Counted from the first letter of the stretch, positions 15,591 to 24,239 are shown. The stretch: 64,000 nt of DNA from Desulfitobacterium chlororespirans DSM 11544 (GCF_900143285.1 NZ_FRDN01000012.1:138819-202818); one strand, 5' to 3'. Numbers and translations: made by a program. Notes: a model not told the origin generated them from the letters alone.

Positions 15591-15622
15591 AAAAGGAGAT
15601 AGAGCAGGATCTCCTTTTCTTG
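15591..15622 (+). terminator. terminator after ABM-domain gene
   Basis: AAAAGGAGAT (15591-15600) pairs with ATCTCCTTTT (15609-15618); eight-base loop. Confidence 0.8.
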
Positions 15623-15735
15623 TACCTATCAGGGGCGATAGAGTTTATTCTCACAGGGCTAATAAAGCACAAAAATTTTGCGGTGAATTGTTATAAAATT
15701 TAAAATATTGTGAGGATTTTTCTTTAGGATTTGTG

Positions 15736-15741
15736 TATAAT
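15736..15741 (+). promoter_or_regulatory. -10 box of the 15781 gene
   Basis: Perfect TATAAT. No good -35 at 17 bases; TTGTGA at 15708-15713 is spaced too far. It decides against the ATG at 15733 as start of the following gene. Confidence 0.5.
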
Positions 15742-15780
15742 AGGGATAGACTCAATAGAGAAACTATGGAGGTGTTAGAT

Positions 15781-16407
15781 TTGAGGGTAGCGTTAGTGGT
15801 CAATCCTGTAAAAGAATGCCAAAGCTGTACACAGCGTGATGAGCGGGAAGTATCTGCCCATATTCTTGCCTACCAAATCGCTCACCAGCTCCTGTCAAGT
15901 GTACCGGGACAAATTCAAGTGGATGGAAGTCGGCTAATCGTTAATCTCCAGGCACATGACCCCCTCCATTTTGATTTGCGCTCGGGATCTTTATATACAA
16001 AAAACTTGAATATCCCCCTTGAACAACGGTACCGTAAGGAAGAAGGCCTTGAGGAATTAGCAAGACAAATAAAGGAAGAGATTCAAATCACTCCCTTGGA
16101 TACGGAACATCACGTTGACCCCTTGATGACTTTAATTGTCAAGCTCATTGAAATTTACCATGCTCGATGCGGGCTGCATATTTCATCGGTGCAATGTCTG
16201 GAAAATAAAACGATCTGGGAAGTCAGATTACATGAGGATGGCCCTAGCGGCTGGATACAAAGTGACGGGGTGCTGCGAAATCGTTTCGGTGAAGAAATGA
16301 ACGTGTCAGAATGGATGCACTTGCGACCCGAAAAATTAGCCATGTATGTCTTTGGCTTCAATCGATTCTGCCGCCATTTTCCCAGTCCGGTTAAAGCCAA
16401 CCCTTGA
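15781..16407 (+). CDS. conserved hypothetical protein
   Basis: 208-residue soluble protein, unrecognised. It begins LRVALVVNPVKECQSC, with a CQSC pair that could bind metal, followed by a helical middle and a C-terminal part with WEVRLHEDG. TTG 15781 is chosen because GGAGGTG lies at 15768-15774 and a TATAAT box at 15736-15741 places the transcript start upstream. The longer ATG frame from 15733 begins inside that promoter. Ends at a terminator shared with the convergent lipoprotein gene. Confidence 0.65.
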   Translation: MRVALVVNPVKECQSCTQRDEREVSAHILAYQIAHQLLSSVPGQIQVDGSRLIVNLQAHDPLHFDLRSGSLYTKNLNIPLEQRYRKEEGLEELARQIKEEIQITPLDTEHHVDPLMTLIVKLIEIYHARCGLHISSVQCLENKTIWEVRLHEDGPSGWIQSDGVLRNRFGEEMNVSEWMHLRPEKLAMYVFGFNRFCRHFPSPVKANP

Positions 16408-16434
16408 TAGTGATTTAAATGATCGATAAAGACA

Positions 16435-16469
16435 ACAAGAAGCCGCTGTCAAGCGAGCTTCTTGTTTTT
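16435..16469. terminator. terminator between convergent genes
   Basis: ACAAGAAGC (16435-16443) pairs with GCTTCTTGT (16457-16465), then T. The A-rich left side allows function in both directions. Confidence 0.8.
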
Positions 16470-16493
16470 CGGTGCGTCAAATGGAGTTTTAAC

Positions 16494-17141
16494 CTAGGCG
16501 TTGCCAGGTATTTGTTCGGTTTTCTGCTGCATCTTTAAATATTCTTCAAAAGCGGATTGGAGATTCGGATTGGGAATTCCTTGCAGGACGATACTTTGGT
16601 TCAATAGGACCCGACTAGGATGATTACCGATGACCTCAATCTGAATAGACGATATATGTAGAGTCTTGAGCTCATTATCAATGAGAAGCTCAAAGGATTT
16701 CACCTCAGGAAAGGTTGCTTCCAAAAGGACGACTCCGGCGGGCTCACCGGGTAGATTGCCCGGGATTTCAGCTTTGCTGTCTATTTTGAGTTCGTTCAGA
16801 TCCTGAGCCGGCTCTATGGCATCGGTAAGGGCAGCAGTGCTTTCTTCAGCTTGTACAAGTGTGGCCTCCTCCTGGGCCAAGGCTTCTCCAGGCTCTGCTT
16901 CAGGAATAGAATGGAGATCGCTTAAAACAAAGGAGGCTTCAAGGAGAAGTTTTTGCATGACAGCGATATTCGAATTCCAGGTTAATTCAATGGGCGTTTT
17001 TTGTATAGTATCCTCTGGAGAAATGGAGACGATGCTGTAAGTGCCCTCTTTAGTTAAAAAAGGTCTATCGGCGCAGCCGCTCAAAATAAAGAGCAGCAGA
17101 ATAAGGCACATCAGTGAAGATATCCTGCGAAACTTAATCAA
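16494..17141 (-). CDS. lipoprotein, hypothetical
   Basis: 215-residue exported lipoprotein with lipobox ILSGC (Cys23) after a basic start and hydrophobic core. Mature part: a beta-rich opening (GTYSIVSISPEDTIQKTPIE), an acidic low-complexity linker (~80-125, many Glu/Ala), and a second beta-rich block (FELLIDNELKTLHISSIQIEVIG). No known domain recognised. It is divergent from dinG. Confidence 0.7.
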   Translation of the reverse strand: MIKFRRISSLMCLILLLFILSGCADRPFLTKEGTYSIVSISPEDTIQKTPIELTWNSNIAVMQKLLLEASFVLSDLHSIPEAEPGEALAQEEATLVQAEESTAALTDAIEPAQDLNELKIDSKAEIPGNLPGEPAGVVLLEATFPEVKSFELLIDNELKTLHISSIQIEVIGNHPSRVLLNQSIVLQGIPNPNLQSAFEEYLKMQQKTEQIPGNA

Positions 17142-17278
17142 GTTTATTTCCTCCTGAACGCTGCATTAATGTCAATTATTATTAATTCGCTTTAAAAAAG
17201 CTAAACCCTTTTTTTGAAGTCCTGCATTGATTCCCCGGGCAAATATGTGTAAAATGACTTTCAGAAAGGGGCTCATTA

Positions 17279-20068
17279 ATGATTAAAAGAAAAATAGTAG
17301 TTATTGATATTGAAACTACCGGATTTGATATCTATAACGATGAAATCATAGAATTTGCTGCCCTGAGCATTGAAGAGGGGGAGGAAGCGGAGGCTTTCAG
17401 CGTTTTGATCTCACCCCGGAGGCAAGTTCCGGAGCGGATTTTACGACTGACGGGTATCTCTCCGGAGGAACTAAAGCAAGCCGGTTCCCTTCAGGCTTAT
17501 CGTGATAAAATTCTGGCTCTCTTCCAGGATGCCATTATCGTGGGGCATAATGTGGAGTTTGATTTAGGGTTTCTCGAGCGGGCCTTAACTATTCATTTTG
17601 AAAACACTCTCTGGGATACATTGGAGATTGCACGCATCCTTTATCCTAATATGCCTAAATACAAACTGGGCGACTTAACCAAGAGCCTCGGTTTGACGCC
17701 CCTGGAAAAGGCCCACCGGGCATTATTTGACGCCCGGGCCGCTTGGGAGCTGCTGCAAGTCTGTTGGGAAAAAGGATTGACTTTGGATTTGGGTTTCTAT
17801 CAAAGAGCCCTTTCCCTTGCCGGCAGCGCTCGGGTGGCCGGCTTTTTGCGGGAATTAGAGAAAACCGTCAAGCGAAAATTTCCTGAACGCCTGATTCGAA
17901 CCGACTTAGTGCTTTATGAGCAGGATTTAGGCCTTTTTGAAGATCTAGAGGTGGAAGAAGCCTTCGCAGAAGACGTGGGATGGATTGAATCCTGCTTTTC
18001 TTCAGGGGGCATTCTGGAAAATAAACTTAAAAGTTATGAAAGCCGTCTTGGCCAGCTGCAGATGGCTAAAGCCGTGGGTGAGTCCTTAACAGGCTCGACC
18101 CATATCGTCATCGAGGCTGGAACGGGTACAGGGAAATCCTATGCCTATTTAATTCCCGGCCTGTGGTGGTCTAAAAAAACAGGCAAAAAAGTCGTGGTGG
18201 CTACTCATACCATTCCTTTACAGGAGCAGATATTCAAAAAAGATCTTCCTCTCCTTGCTCAGGTCCTGCCCTTTTCTTTCCGTGGGGCTTTATTAAAAGG
18301 GAAATCAAATTATATATGCTTGAAAAGATGGTCTTTTACCCTGGGCATCACTACGGAATTAGATCCAGGTGAGCGGCTGGCGCTGCTCAGCGTTATGGTG
18401 TGGCTTAGAGAAACAACCACCGGGGATTGGCAGGAGGTCTCCCAAATTCCTAACCTGGGCAAGCTATGGGGGAGTCTGAATTGCGAGGAAGAGAGCTGCA
18501 TCCCCGGAAAATGCGCTCACGCCAATCGCTGTTATATGCTGCAGTCCCGTAAACGCGCCGAAGAGGCCGACTTGATCATCGTTAATCACTCGCTGCTCTT
18601 TTCGGATATCAGGACGGAGAAGAATATCCTGCCCGAGTACCATGAATTGATCATAGACGAGGCCCATCATCTCCATCAAGCGGCTTTGGAGCAATTAGGC
18701 AATGAGATCAGCCTGGAACAGATTTCCCGGGTCCTGAATTTGCTCAGCCGTTCTATGGCAGGCAGCTTCTACGGGAATGTCAAAGCAAGGGCTCAAGTGT
18801 GGGAACGCATTCTTTCTGTGGCTCTTTGGGAGCGTTTTCGCGGCTATCTTGAGAAACTACCGGAAGCCTGTGATGAACTCTATCAGCAGGCTGAGGAGCT
18901 TTTTGCCACCTTTGCCCAAATAGTGGGAAATGAACTTTCCTATCGGTTAACCGTTCACTGCTACCAGGAAAGCTGGTGGCAAACCGTTGCCGTGCAGATC
19001 GAAAATTTGTTAGGGCGGCTTAAGATCATAACGGATTTATTGAAAGCCATGCTTAATCTTCTTGATGCACAGGATGATGAGGACTCGGCCGCTCTTGCCC
19101 ATGAGATTTCAGGGCGAATACGAAATCTTGAAGAGATGCGAGAGTGTTTTGTTCTTGCTCAGCAAGTGGATCAACCTACCCGGGTCAGCTGGCTGGAACA
19201 AAGCAATCGGATTCTCCTGAAAACCTCGCCGGTGGATGTGAGCAACCTTCTTAAGGAGAAACTGTTTGCAACCCTGGACTGCGCTGTGTTGACCTCCGCG
19301 ACCATCAGCATTGCCAATTCCTTTCAGCATTTTTTGCGGGAAATTGGCTTGGATGAAAGTACGCCGTCTTTATTGGTGGATTCTCCTTTTGACTATGATC
19401 GTCAGATGCAGCTGCTGGTCGTAAAGGACTTAGTGGATGTGGAGCAAAGTGATTTGTTCAATACAGAGGAAGTGGCGCTTTTTATATCTGAGGTAGCTGA
19501 GCGCATGCAGGGGAGGACCCTGGTGCTTTTTACCTCCCATCGCTTTTTGCGGGAGATTCACTTGCCTTTAAGCCGCTACCTCGGAGGCTCAGGAATTGAA
19601 CTGCTGGCTCAAGGTATAGACGGAGGACGTCAGGCCATTCTCGAAGCATTTCTCAACAACTCCAGGAGTGTTTTGTTGGGGGCCAGCAGCTTCTGGGAAG
19701 GTATTGATATCCCTGGAGATGGATTGTCCTGCGTTATTCTCGTAAAACTACCTTTCGGCCCGCCTAATCGCCCGCTCATTGCAGCGCGGTCGGAGTATCT
19801 TGAAGCACAGGGGAGAAATCCCTTCTACGAGTTTCTTCTTCCCGAGGCCGTACTTCGGTTTAAACAAGGCTTTGGCCGTTTAATCCGCTCTAAGTCGGAT
19901 CGAGGGCTGGTGATTCTATGCGATGGCCGGGTTATTCATAAACGCTATGGGAGACATTTCCTGAGTTCCCTGCCGGTCAAAACTCATATCCGGACCAGCA
20001 GGTCGCAAATTCTCGACAAAATTGATCTGTGGTTTGACGAGGAATATCAAAAGGAACTGCTTTTATAA
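17279..20068 (+). CDS. dinG: DinG-family helicase with N-terminal DnaQ exonuclease
   Basis: 929 residues. Residues 1-170 are a DEDD exonuclease (DIETTGFD, HNVEFDLGFL, HRALFDARAAWELL). The rest is an SF2 helicase: Walker A EAGTGTGKS at ~279-287, DEAH box IIDEAHH at ~458, and C-terminal motifs LVLFTSHRFL, GASSFWEGIDIPGDG and QGFGRLIRS. A cysteine group, Cys in SNYICLK plus CEEESCIPGKCAHANRC (~400-420), fits the XPD/DinG iron-sulfur cluster. The exonuclease fusion is common in Firmicutes, but some of those (for example S. aureus) lack the cluster; here it looks intact. Proposed role: unwinding and trimming of DNA structures in repair. Start ATG follows AAAGGGGC. Confidence 0.95.
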   Translation: MIKRKIVVIDIETTGFDIYNDEIIEFAALSIEEGEEAEAFSVLISPRRQVPERILRLTGISPEELKQAGSLQAYRDKILALFQDAIIVGHNVEFDLGFLERALTIHFENTLWDTLEIARILYPNMPKYKLGDLTKSLGLTPLEKAHRALFDARAAWELLQVCWEKGLTLDLGFYQRALSLAGSARVAGFLRELEKTVKRKFPERLIRTDLVLYEQDLGLFEDLEVEEAFAEDVGWIESCFSSGGILENKLKSYESRLGQLQMAKAVGESLTGSTHIVIEAGTGTGKSYAYLIPGLWWSKKTGKKVVVATHTIPLQEQIFKKDLPLLAQVLPFSFRGALLKGKSNYICLKRWSFTLGITTELDPGERLALLSVMVWLRETTTGDWQEVSQIPNLGKLWGSLNCEEESCIPGKCAHANRCYMLQSRKRAEEADLIIVNHSLLFSDIRTEKNILPEYHELIIDEAHHLHQAALEQLGNEISLEQISRVLNLLSRSMAGSFYGNVKARAQVWERILSVALWERFRGYLEKLPEACDELYQQAEELFATFAQIVGNELSYRLTVHCYQESWWQTVAVQIENLLGRLKIITDLLKAMLNLLDAQDDEDSAALAHEISGRIRNLEEMRECFVLAQQVDQPTRVSWLEQSNRILLKTSPVDVSNLLKEKLFATLDCAVLTSATISIANSFQHFLREIGLDESTPSLLVDSPFDYDRQMQLLVVKDLVDVEQSDLFNTEEVALFISEVAERMQGRTLVLFTSHRFLREIHLPLSRYLGGSGIELLAQGIDGGRQAILEAFLNNSRSVLLGASSFWEGIDIPGDGLSCVILVKLPFGPPNRPLIAARSEYLEAQGRNPFYEFLLPEAVLRFKQGFGRLIRSKSDRGLVILCDGRVIHKRYGRHFLSSLPVKTHIRTSRSQILDKIDLWFDEEYQKELLL

Positions 20069-20218
20069 TTTGATAAAAGATGATACACTTAAGCATAATT
20101 GCAGTCAAGCTTCCTGGGCCTTACCAGGGTGTATAGATGAGATGTAAGATGTTCTCCCATCAGCTGGAGATAAGATGAAGCAAAGTCAGGTTAGTAAATG
20201 TTGGGAGAGTGACGTTGT

Positions 20219-20746
20219 GTGAGTGGCAAACCCATTAAAATGGATATGATACCCAGTTTCTTTACCTTAGGGAATTTGTTCTTTGGATTTCTGTCTTTGC
20301 TTTGGACGATGAATGGCGAATATAAAATGGCTGCCGGGTTTATTCTCTTATCTGTGCTTATGGATAGTATGGATGGAAAGGTAGCCCGTAAACTTTCCGT
20401 GAGTTCAGATTTCGGCAAAGAACTGGATTCTTTATGCGATGTGGTCTCCTTTGGCGTGGCACCGGCGATTTTAACCTATCAACTGGTGCTGGCCGCCCAT
20501 ATGGGAGTTTGGGGCATGCTTCTTGCCGCAGCTTTTGCTTTATGTGGAGCAGTCCGCTTGGCACGGTTTAATGTTCTTAATATAAGCACCCATTTTTTGG
20601 GCGTGCCGATCACCTTTGCCGGCGGACTCATGGCCTTAATGGTTCTTTTTTACAGGAATCTGCCTTGGTTAGTTTTTCCTGTGGCTTTGGCAGCGCTGGC
20701 CGTTCTCATGGTCTCCACGTTCAAAGTGCCTAAGCTGGGGAAATGA
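20219..20746 (+). CDS. pssA: CDP-diacylglycerol-serine O-phosphatidyltransferase
   Basis: 175-residue integral membrane enzyme making phosphatidylserine from CDP-diacylglycerol and serine. The CDP-alcohol phosphatidyltransferase signature DG-X2-AR-X8-G-X3-D-X3-D is complete in MDGKVARKLSVSSDFGKEL plus DSLCD. About six hydrophobic segments follow. GTG start at 20219 after GGGAGAG. Length is normal for the short Gram-positive form. No decarboxylase gene (psd) is adjacent. Confidence 0.92.
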   Translation: MSGKPIKMDMIPSFFTLGNLFFGFLSLLWTMNGEYKMAAGFILLSVLMDSMDGKVARKLSVSSDFGKELDSLCDVVSFGVAPAILTYQLVLAAHMGVWGMLLAAAFALCGAVRLARFNVLNISTHFLGVPITFAGGLMALMVLFYRNLPWLVFPVALAALAVLMVSTFKVPKLGK

Positions 20747-20783
20747 TAAGTTTTACTGTCCTTAAAAAGTGTTGATATTATGG

Positions 20784-20813
20784 GGGTACAGAGTATTGCT
20801 CTGTATCCTTTTT
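20784..20813 (+). terminator. terminator after pssA
   Basis: GGGTACAGAG (20784-20793) pairs with CTCTGTATCC (20799-20808), one wobble, loop TATTG, then T5. Confidence 0.85.
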
Positions 20814-20880
20814 GTGTTCACCCATTCAAGGCTTTGTGCATATAGTATGGCACGGAAAACACTTGTATGGAGGGAAGAGC

Positions 20881-21231
20881 ATGGATAATCAACAAGTGAA
20901 TTGGGCCAATGTTGGATTAAGAATGGTGCAAGGATTAACAACCGTTATTGATGCTATTCGGCAGCTCGACGCCCAAGAGGCTTCTTTAGTTATGAAACTG
21001 CTGGGAAAAACCTGTATGAGGACCATGAAAGAAGGGGTCGGTCATCAATTTGGTATCGCTTTAGTAGAGACCAGTGCCCAATTAGCTATGAGTGAAAAAC
21101 TTGTTGTTGAGGATGTCTTGAAAATCATCAGCTCCATTATCGGACGGCTTTATTTTACAGCCAGCAGCGAAGAGGAAAAATTACTGGTTGCTCAATTGGA
21201 AGACGCAGTGAAAAATTACCAAATTATTTGA
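20881..21231 (+). CDS. conserved hypothetical protein
   Basis: 116-residue, largely helical soluble protein, not recognised (VNWANVGLRMVQGLTTVIDAI near the start, LEDAVKNYQII at the end). ATG 20881 is preceded by GGAGGGAAGAGC; the longer frame from 20812 starts within the pssA terminator. It lies directly upstream of the SpoVM-like peptide, without obvious stop signals between them. Confidence 0.6.
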   Translation: MDNQQVNWANVGLRMVQGLTTVIDAIRQLDAQEASLVMKLLGKTCMRTMKEGVGHQFGIALVETSAQLAMSEKLVVEDVLKIISSIIGRLYFTASSEEEKLLVAQLEDAVKNYQII

Positions 21232-21286
21232 GTCCCATCAGGTGGCCGATTGCATAAAGTAATAAAGAAGGAAAGAGGTGATCTGA

Positions 21287-21352
21287 ATGAAGGTTTACTA
21301 TGTCCGTCTGCCTGAGTTCGTACTCAGCTTCCTCCGCAAGGTATTTAATTAG
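21287..21352 (+). CDS. spoVM: SpoVM-like spore morphogenesis peptide
   Basis: 21-residue peptide: MKVYYVRLPEFVLSFLRKVF plus Asn. It aligns by eye with Bacillus SpoVM (MKFYTIKLPKFL...), keeping the M-K-x-Y start, the aromatic/basic N-terminus, the conserved Pro9 and an amphipathic helix. SpoVM recognises the convex forespore membrane and recruits the SpoIVA coat basement. Strong ribosome site GAAAGAGGTGATC immediately upstream. Slightly shorter than the 26-residue Bacillus version. Confidence 0.85.
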   Translation: MKVYYVRLPEFVLSFLRKVFN

Positions 21353-21437
21353 TCAAATAAAAATTACTTAAGACATGACATGAAAGAGAGTTCCCTCCTA
21401 TAGATATAGAGTAGGAAGACAAGCAAGGAGGGAAAAC

Positions 21438-21896
21438 ATGGCTAGAAGTCGTTATGTCTGGATCATGGGAATTACACTCGTTTGTTTACTGGGGATTGTT
21501 GCCTGGAAATCTCCTCAATCTGTGATGGTGTCTCTGACCCAACCCCACTATGCGGATTCACCTCAGGCCGCTGTACAGCGTTTTTGGGGTTACCTGGACA
21601 CGAGACAACTGGAGTTGGCAGAACAGCTGCTCATGGATAAGGAACTCAATCCACTGGGGCAGCAGGAATTTGAATTATGGAAGGCTCAGGTTAAAAATAA
21701 CCCCTTAATCAGCCTGAAGAAGATGGAGTTAGCAGATTCTCCCCAGCCCAACAGCGTTTTGGTCAATGTAGAATGGACCTCGCCGGTCAAGGATAAAATC
21801 GTGCAAACTTATGTAATGGAAACCCGAGCCACCTCTGAAGGATGGAAAATCATTCAAATTCAAAAGATGGATGTTCAGTCCTTAGCTCTTCAATAA
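21438..21896 (+). CDS. membrane-anchored hypothetical protein
   Basis: 152 residues: N-terminal membrane anchor (YVWIMGITLVCLLGIVAW, ~6-23), then an outer domain with the look of a DUF4878/lumazine-binding-like fold (SPQAAVQRFWGYLDTRQLELAEQLL, followed by beta strands VLVNVEWTSP and TYVMETRATSEGWKI). Function unknown. Ribosome site AGGAGGG. Followed by a terminator and repeat copy C. Confidence 0.65.
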   Translation: MARSRYVWIMGITLVCLLGIVAWKSPQSVMVSLTQPHYADSPQAAVQRFWGYLDTRQLELAEQLLMDKELNPLGQQEFELWKAQVKNNPLISLKKMELADSPQPNSVLVNVEWTSPVKDKIVQTYVMETRATSEGWKIIQIQKMDVQSLALQ

Positions 21897-21899
21897 CTT

Positions 21900-21923
21900 A
21901 CGCGCCTTGGAGCGCGTTTTTTT
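21900..21923 (+). terminator. terminator after 21438 gene
   Basis: ACGCGC (21900-21905) pairs with GCGCGT (21912-21917), then T7. Confidence 0.85.
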
Positions 21924-21926
21924 ATT

Positions 21927-21969
21927 GTCAGAAAGCATAAATCTGCGTTAGATACTTTCTAAGTATATT
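21927..21969. repeat. dispersed intergenic repeat, copy C (partial)
   Basis: GTCAGAAAGCATAA ... GATACTTTCTAAGTATA keeps the 5' hairpin half of copies A and B and then diverges. It again lies directly after a terminator. Confidence 0.6.
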
Positions 21970-22105
21970 TCTCTTCAGAACGGTTTAAACTGAGATGTAA
22001 AACCTGAAAGTGTTCCAAAAAACACACTTAAGAGTGCTGTAGGTCACATCGGCAGGGATAAATTTTTGTTAGACTTAAGCCATAATTGTAAAGGGGGATA
22101 TAAAC

Positions 22106-22252
22106 ATGGCCGATACGAAAAAAGAAAATATTGAGCGGGAATGCTCACATTGCGGAACAACCAGTGAGCTTACACCTGTTATAACTTATGTACATCAAGG
22201 GGATGAAAAGCACGTTTGTGTGCATTGTCTGCCTATGTTAATTCATGGCTAA
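22106..22252 (+). CDS. small zinc-ribbon-like protein
   Basis: 48-residue protein with two CXXC-type knuckles: CSHCG (Cys13, Cys16) and CVHC (near residue 38), separated by about 20 residues. This is typical of a structural zinc site or very small rubredoxin-like fold. Ribosome site AAGGGGG at 22090. The next gene starts 20 bases after its stop, so the two are probably co-transcribed. Function unknown. Confidence 0.7.
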   Translation: MADTKKENIERECSHCGTTSELTPVITYVHQGDEKHVCVHCLPMLIHG

Positions 22253-22272
22253 AGGATATCGAGGTGTTTAAA

Positions 22273-23157
22273 ATGAAATTTACATTAGAAATGAAACTCA
22301 AGGACATCATGGCCACCAACCCTAAAACGGTTGAAGCGATGCAGGAATTAGGGTTGCATTGTTTGGGGTGTCCTTTTTCGGTAAATGAAACCCTGCTTAA
22401 TGCTGCGCAAATGCACAAGCTCGACCCTGAAAAGCTCCTGGAGGCTGTTAATTCAGTGGAGCAAGGGGAGATGTCTGAAGCTGCCAAAGCTAAAGCTCAA
22501 CCCAAGGGTGCCATTCTGCAAATGGATAAAAAGACGTTCGCTATTGCCCCCCATATTCCGGCCGGGGTAGCTACCCCCGAAATATTGCGAAAAATTGCCG
22601 ATGTAGCGGAAAAATACAATGCTGCCGCAATTAAGGTGACTTCCGCCCAACGGATTGCTATCGTAGGCTTGAAGCCGGAAGTCATCCCTGCTGCTTGGGA
22701 TGATTTGGGGATGGATCCCGGACATGCTATAGGACTATGTGTTCGCAGTGTCAAAGTGTGCCCTGGTATGACTTTCTGCAAACGAGGTCTCCAGGAAACC
22801 CTGGGTATCGGAATGGAAGTGGATAAGCGCTACCATGGTATGTCCCTGCCTGCAAAATTTAAAATCGGGATTGCCGGCTGCCCCAATAAATGTACCGATT
22901 CCATGAATGTGGATCTGGGAATCATGGGAACCAGCAAGGGATATCATGTCTATGTGGGCGGAAATGGCGGCGTCAAACCGCGCCGAGGAGATTTGCTTCT
23001 GGAGAATCTCCAATCCGATCAGCTCATTCCCGTCATTGATGCGGTGATGGACTATTTTAAAGAGAACGCCAAGCCTCAGGAGCGCCTGGGACGGCTTATT
23101 GATCGCGTAGGCCTGGAAGGGTTGCAAGAAGCTGTTCAAAATGTTGTAAATGCCTAA
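22273..23157 (+). CDS. DUF1858 fused to siroheme sulfite/nitrite reductase-like domain
   Basis: 294 residues. Residues 1-65 are a DUF1858/ScdA-N-like module (MKLKDIMATNPKTVEAMQEL, then CLGC at 30-33). Residues 80-294 resemble one half of a siroheme sulfite/nitrite reductase: AIAPHIPAGVATPEILRKIA substrate domain and [4Fe-4S]/siroheme ligands Cys163, Cys169 (CPGMTFC, CX5C), Cys203, Cys207 (GCPNKC, CX3C). Full enzymes are about twice this length; this size fits small NirA-like or dissimilatory relatives whose substrate is often unknown. ATG 22273 has GAGGTG upstream. The nearby ferredoxin at 23252 is a plausible electron donor. Confidence 0.85.
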   Translation: MKFTLEMKLKDIMATNPKTVEAMQELGLHCLGCPFSVNETLLNAAQMHKLDPEKLLEAVNSVEQGEMSEAAKAKAQPKGAILQMDKKTFAIAPHIPAGVATPEILRKIADVAEKYNAAAIKVTSAQRIAIVGLKPEVIPAAWDDLGMDPGHAIGLCVRSVKVCPGMTFCKRGLQETLGIGMEVDKRYHGMSLPAKFKIGIAGCPNKCTDSMNVDLGIMGTSKGYHVYVGGNGGVKPRRGDLLLENLQSDQLIPVIDAVMDYFKENAKPQERLGRLIDRVGLEGLQEAVQNVVNA

Positions 23158-23202
23158 AACAAACAGCGGCTACAGTTAAATAAATAAATTTGAGTAAAAA
23201 AG

Positions 23203-23233
23203 CAGGGGGCGTATCCAAATGATACGCCCCCTG
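23203..23233 (-). terminator. terminator of the ferredoxin gene
   Basis: Perfect 13-bp stem CAGGGGGCGTATC/GATACGCCCCCTG, loop CAAAT; the T run is on the minus strand. It also blocks read-through from the reductase gene. Confidence 0.85.
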
Positions 23234-23251
23234 TGATACTATAGAGTAGTA

Positions 23252-23437
23252 TTAGTCAAGGTGAATGGCATCTGTGGGGCAACCATCCGCAGCTTCCTGG
23301 GCAGATTCCTCCAGTTCACCGGGAACAGGGTTTACATACGCTTCAGCAAGCCCCTCGTCATTCATGCGAAAAATTTCAGGGCAAATGGATGCACAAGCAC
23401 CACAACCAATACAGTTTTCATCTACTGATGCAGTCAT
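23252..23437 (-). CDS. single-cluster [4Fe-4S] ferredoxin
   Basis: 61-residue acidic electron carrier of the monocluster type: CIGCGACASICP near residue 10 and a distal CPTDAI at 53-58 complete one [4Fe-4S] site; the second site is lost, as in Thermotoga-like ferredoxins. ATG 23437 follows AAGGAGGTC. It is convergent with the siroheme reductase. Confidence 0.92.
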   Translation of the reverse strand: MTASVDENCIGCGACASICPEIFRMNDEGLAEAYVNPVPGELEESAQEAADGCPTDAIHLD

Positions 23438-23527
23438 TATTAAATAGACCTCCTTTGCTAAACTCAACACTCAATGTTCCCTTATTTTGGAGATGTTATA
23501 CATATTACGGAAGGATGAGGAAGAAAA

Positions 23528-24028
23528 ATGCCATCACAATTTATCCTGCGCCAAGCCCAAATTAAGGATTTGGAACGAATCAATGAAATATATAATTGGG
23601 CTGTCCTCAATACGGTAGCAACCTTTGATCTGGAAGAGCGCTCCTTGGCGGCGGCAGAGGTCTGGTTTGATCATCATCAAGACCCTTATTATCCTGTCTA
23701 TGTAGTGGAAAACCAGGGGCAGGTTACAGGGTGGGGGAGTCTGTCGCCTTTTCATCCACGGGCGGCCTACAAACAAAGCGGAGAGTTTTCCGTCTACATC
23801 GCTCCTGAGTGGACCGGTCAATCCATGGGCGATGCACTGCTGAAAGTTCTTTGCCAGGAGGCAAAAAAATTAGGTTACCATACGCTATTGGGTCTTATTA
23901 CTTCCACCAATGAAAAGAGTATTTCCTTAGCTAAAAAGCATGGTTTTTGGGAAGCCGGGAAGTATCGTGAAGTGGGGACGAAGTTTGGGCAATGTTTGGA
24001 TGTCATGGTCATGCAGATCATTTTTTAA
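23528..24028 (+). CDS. GNAT acetyltransferase, phosphinothricin-type
   Basis: 166-residue GNAT enzyme of the PAT/YwnH branch: LRQAQIKDLERINEIYNWAVLNT opening, GWGSLSPFHPRAAYKQ, EFSVYIAPEWTGQSMGDALL (acetyl-CoA loop, with S-M replacing the usual G-x-G), and LITSTNEKSISLAKKHGFWEAG. The branch acetylates phosphinothricin or methionine sulfoximine-like amines; the true substrate is not known. Confidence 0.85.
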   Translation: MPSQFILRQAQIKDLERINEIYNWAVLNTVATFDLEERSLAAAEVWFDHHQDPYYPVYVVENQGQVTGWGSLSPFHPRAAYKQSGEFSVYIAPEWTGQSMGDALLKVLCQEAKKLGYHTLLGLITSTNEKSISLAKKHGFWEAGKYREVGTKFGQCLDVMVMQIIF

Positions 24029-24232
24029 TTAATATCTTTTCATCAATCTCAATGCAGCGGATTTTATATGAATTTTCTAGCATATTCGTGATTAATCATG
24101 GCAGATTGACCCTTCTGGGGAAAAATGGAATAAAATAACGAGATTTAATTTACATTAATATCCAGAAAATCCCCTATTATAAGGACTTTAAGAATAATCG
24201 GTTAATTATGCGGTTTACTTATTTTTTACGAT

Positions 24233-24239
24233 TTCGACA
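24233..24239 (-). promoter_or_regulatory. 0A box upstream of spo0A
   Basis: TGTCGAA on the minus strand, inside the extended match ATGTCGAAA. It lies just before a TATAAT box at 24252-24257 and about 100 bases from the spo0A start. It fits known autoregulation of spo0A by Spo0A-P. Confidence 0.55.
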
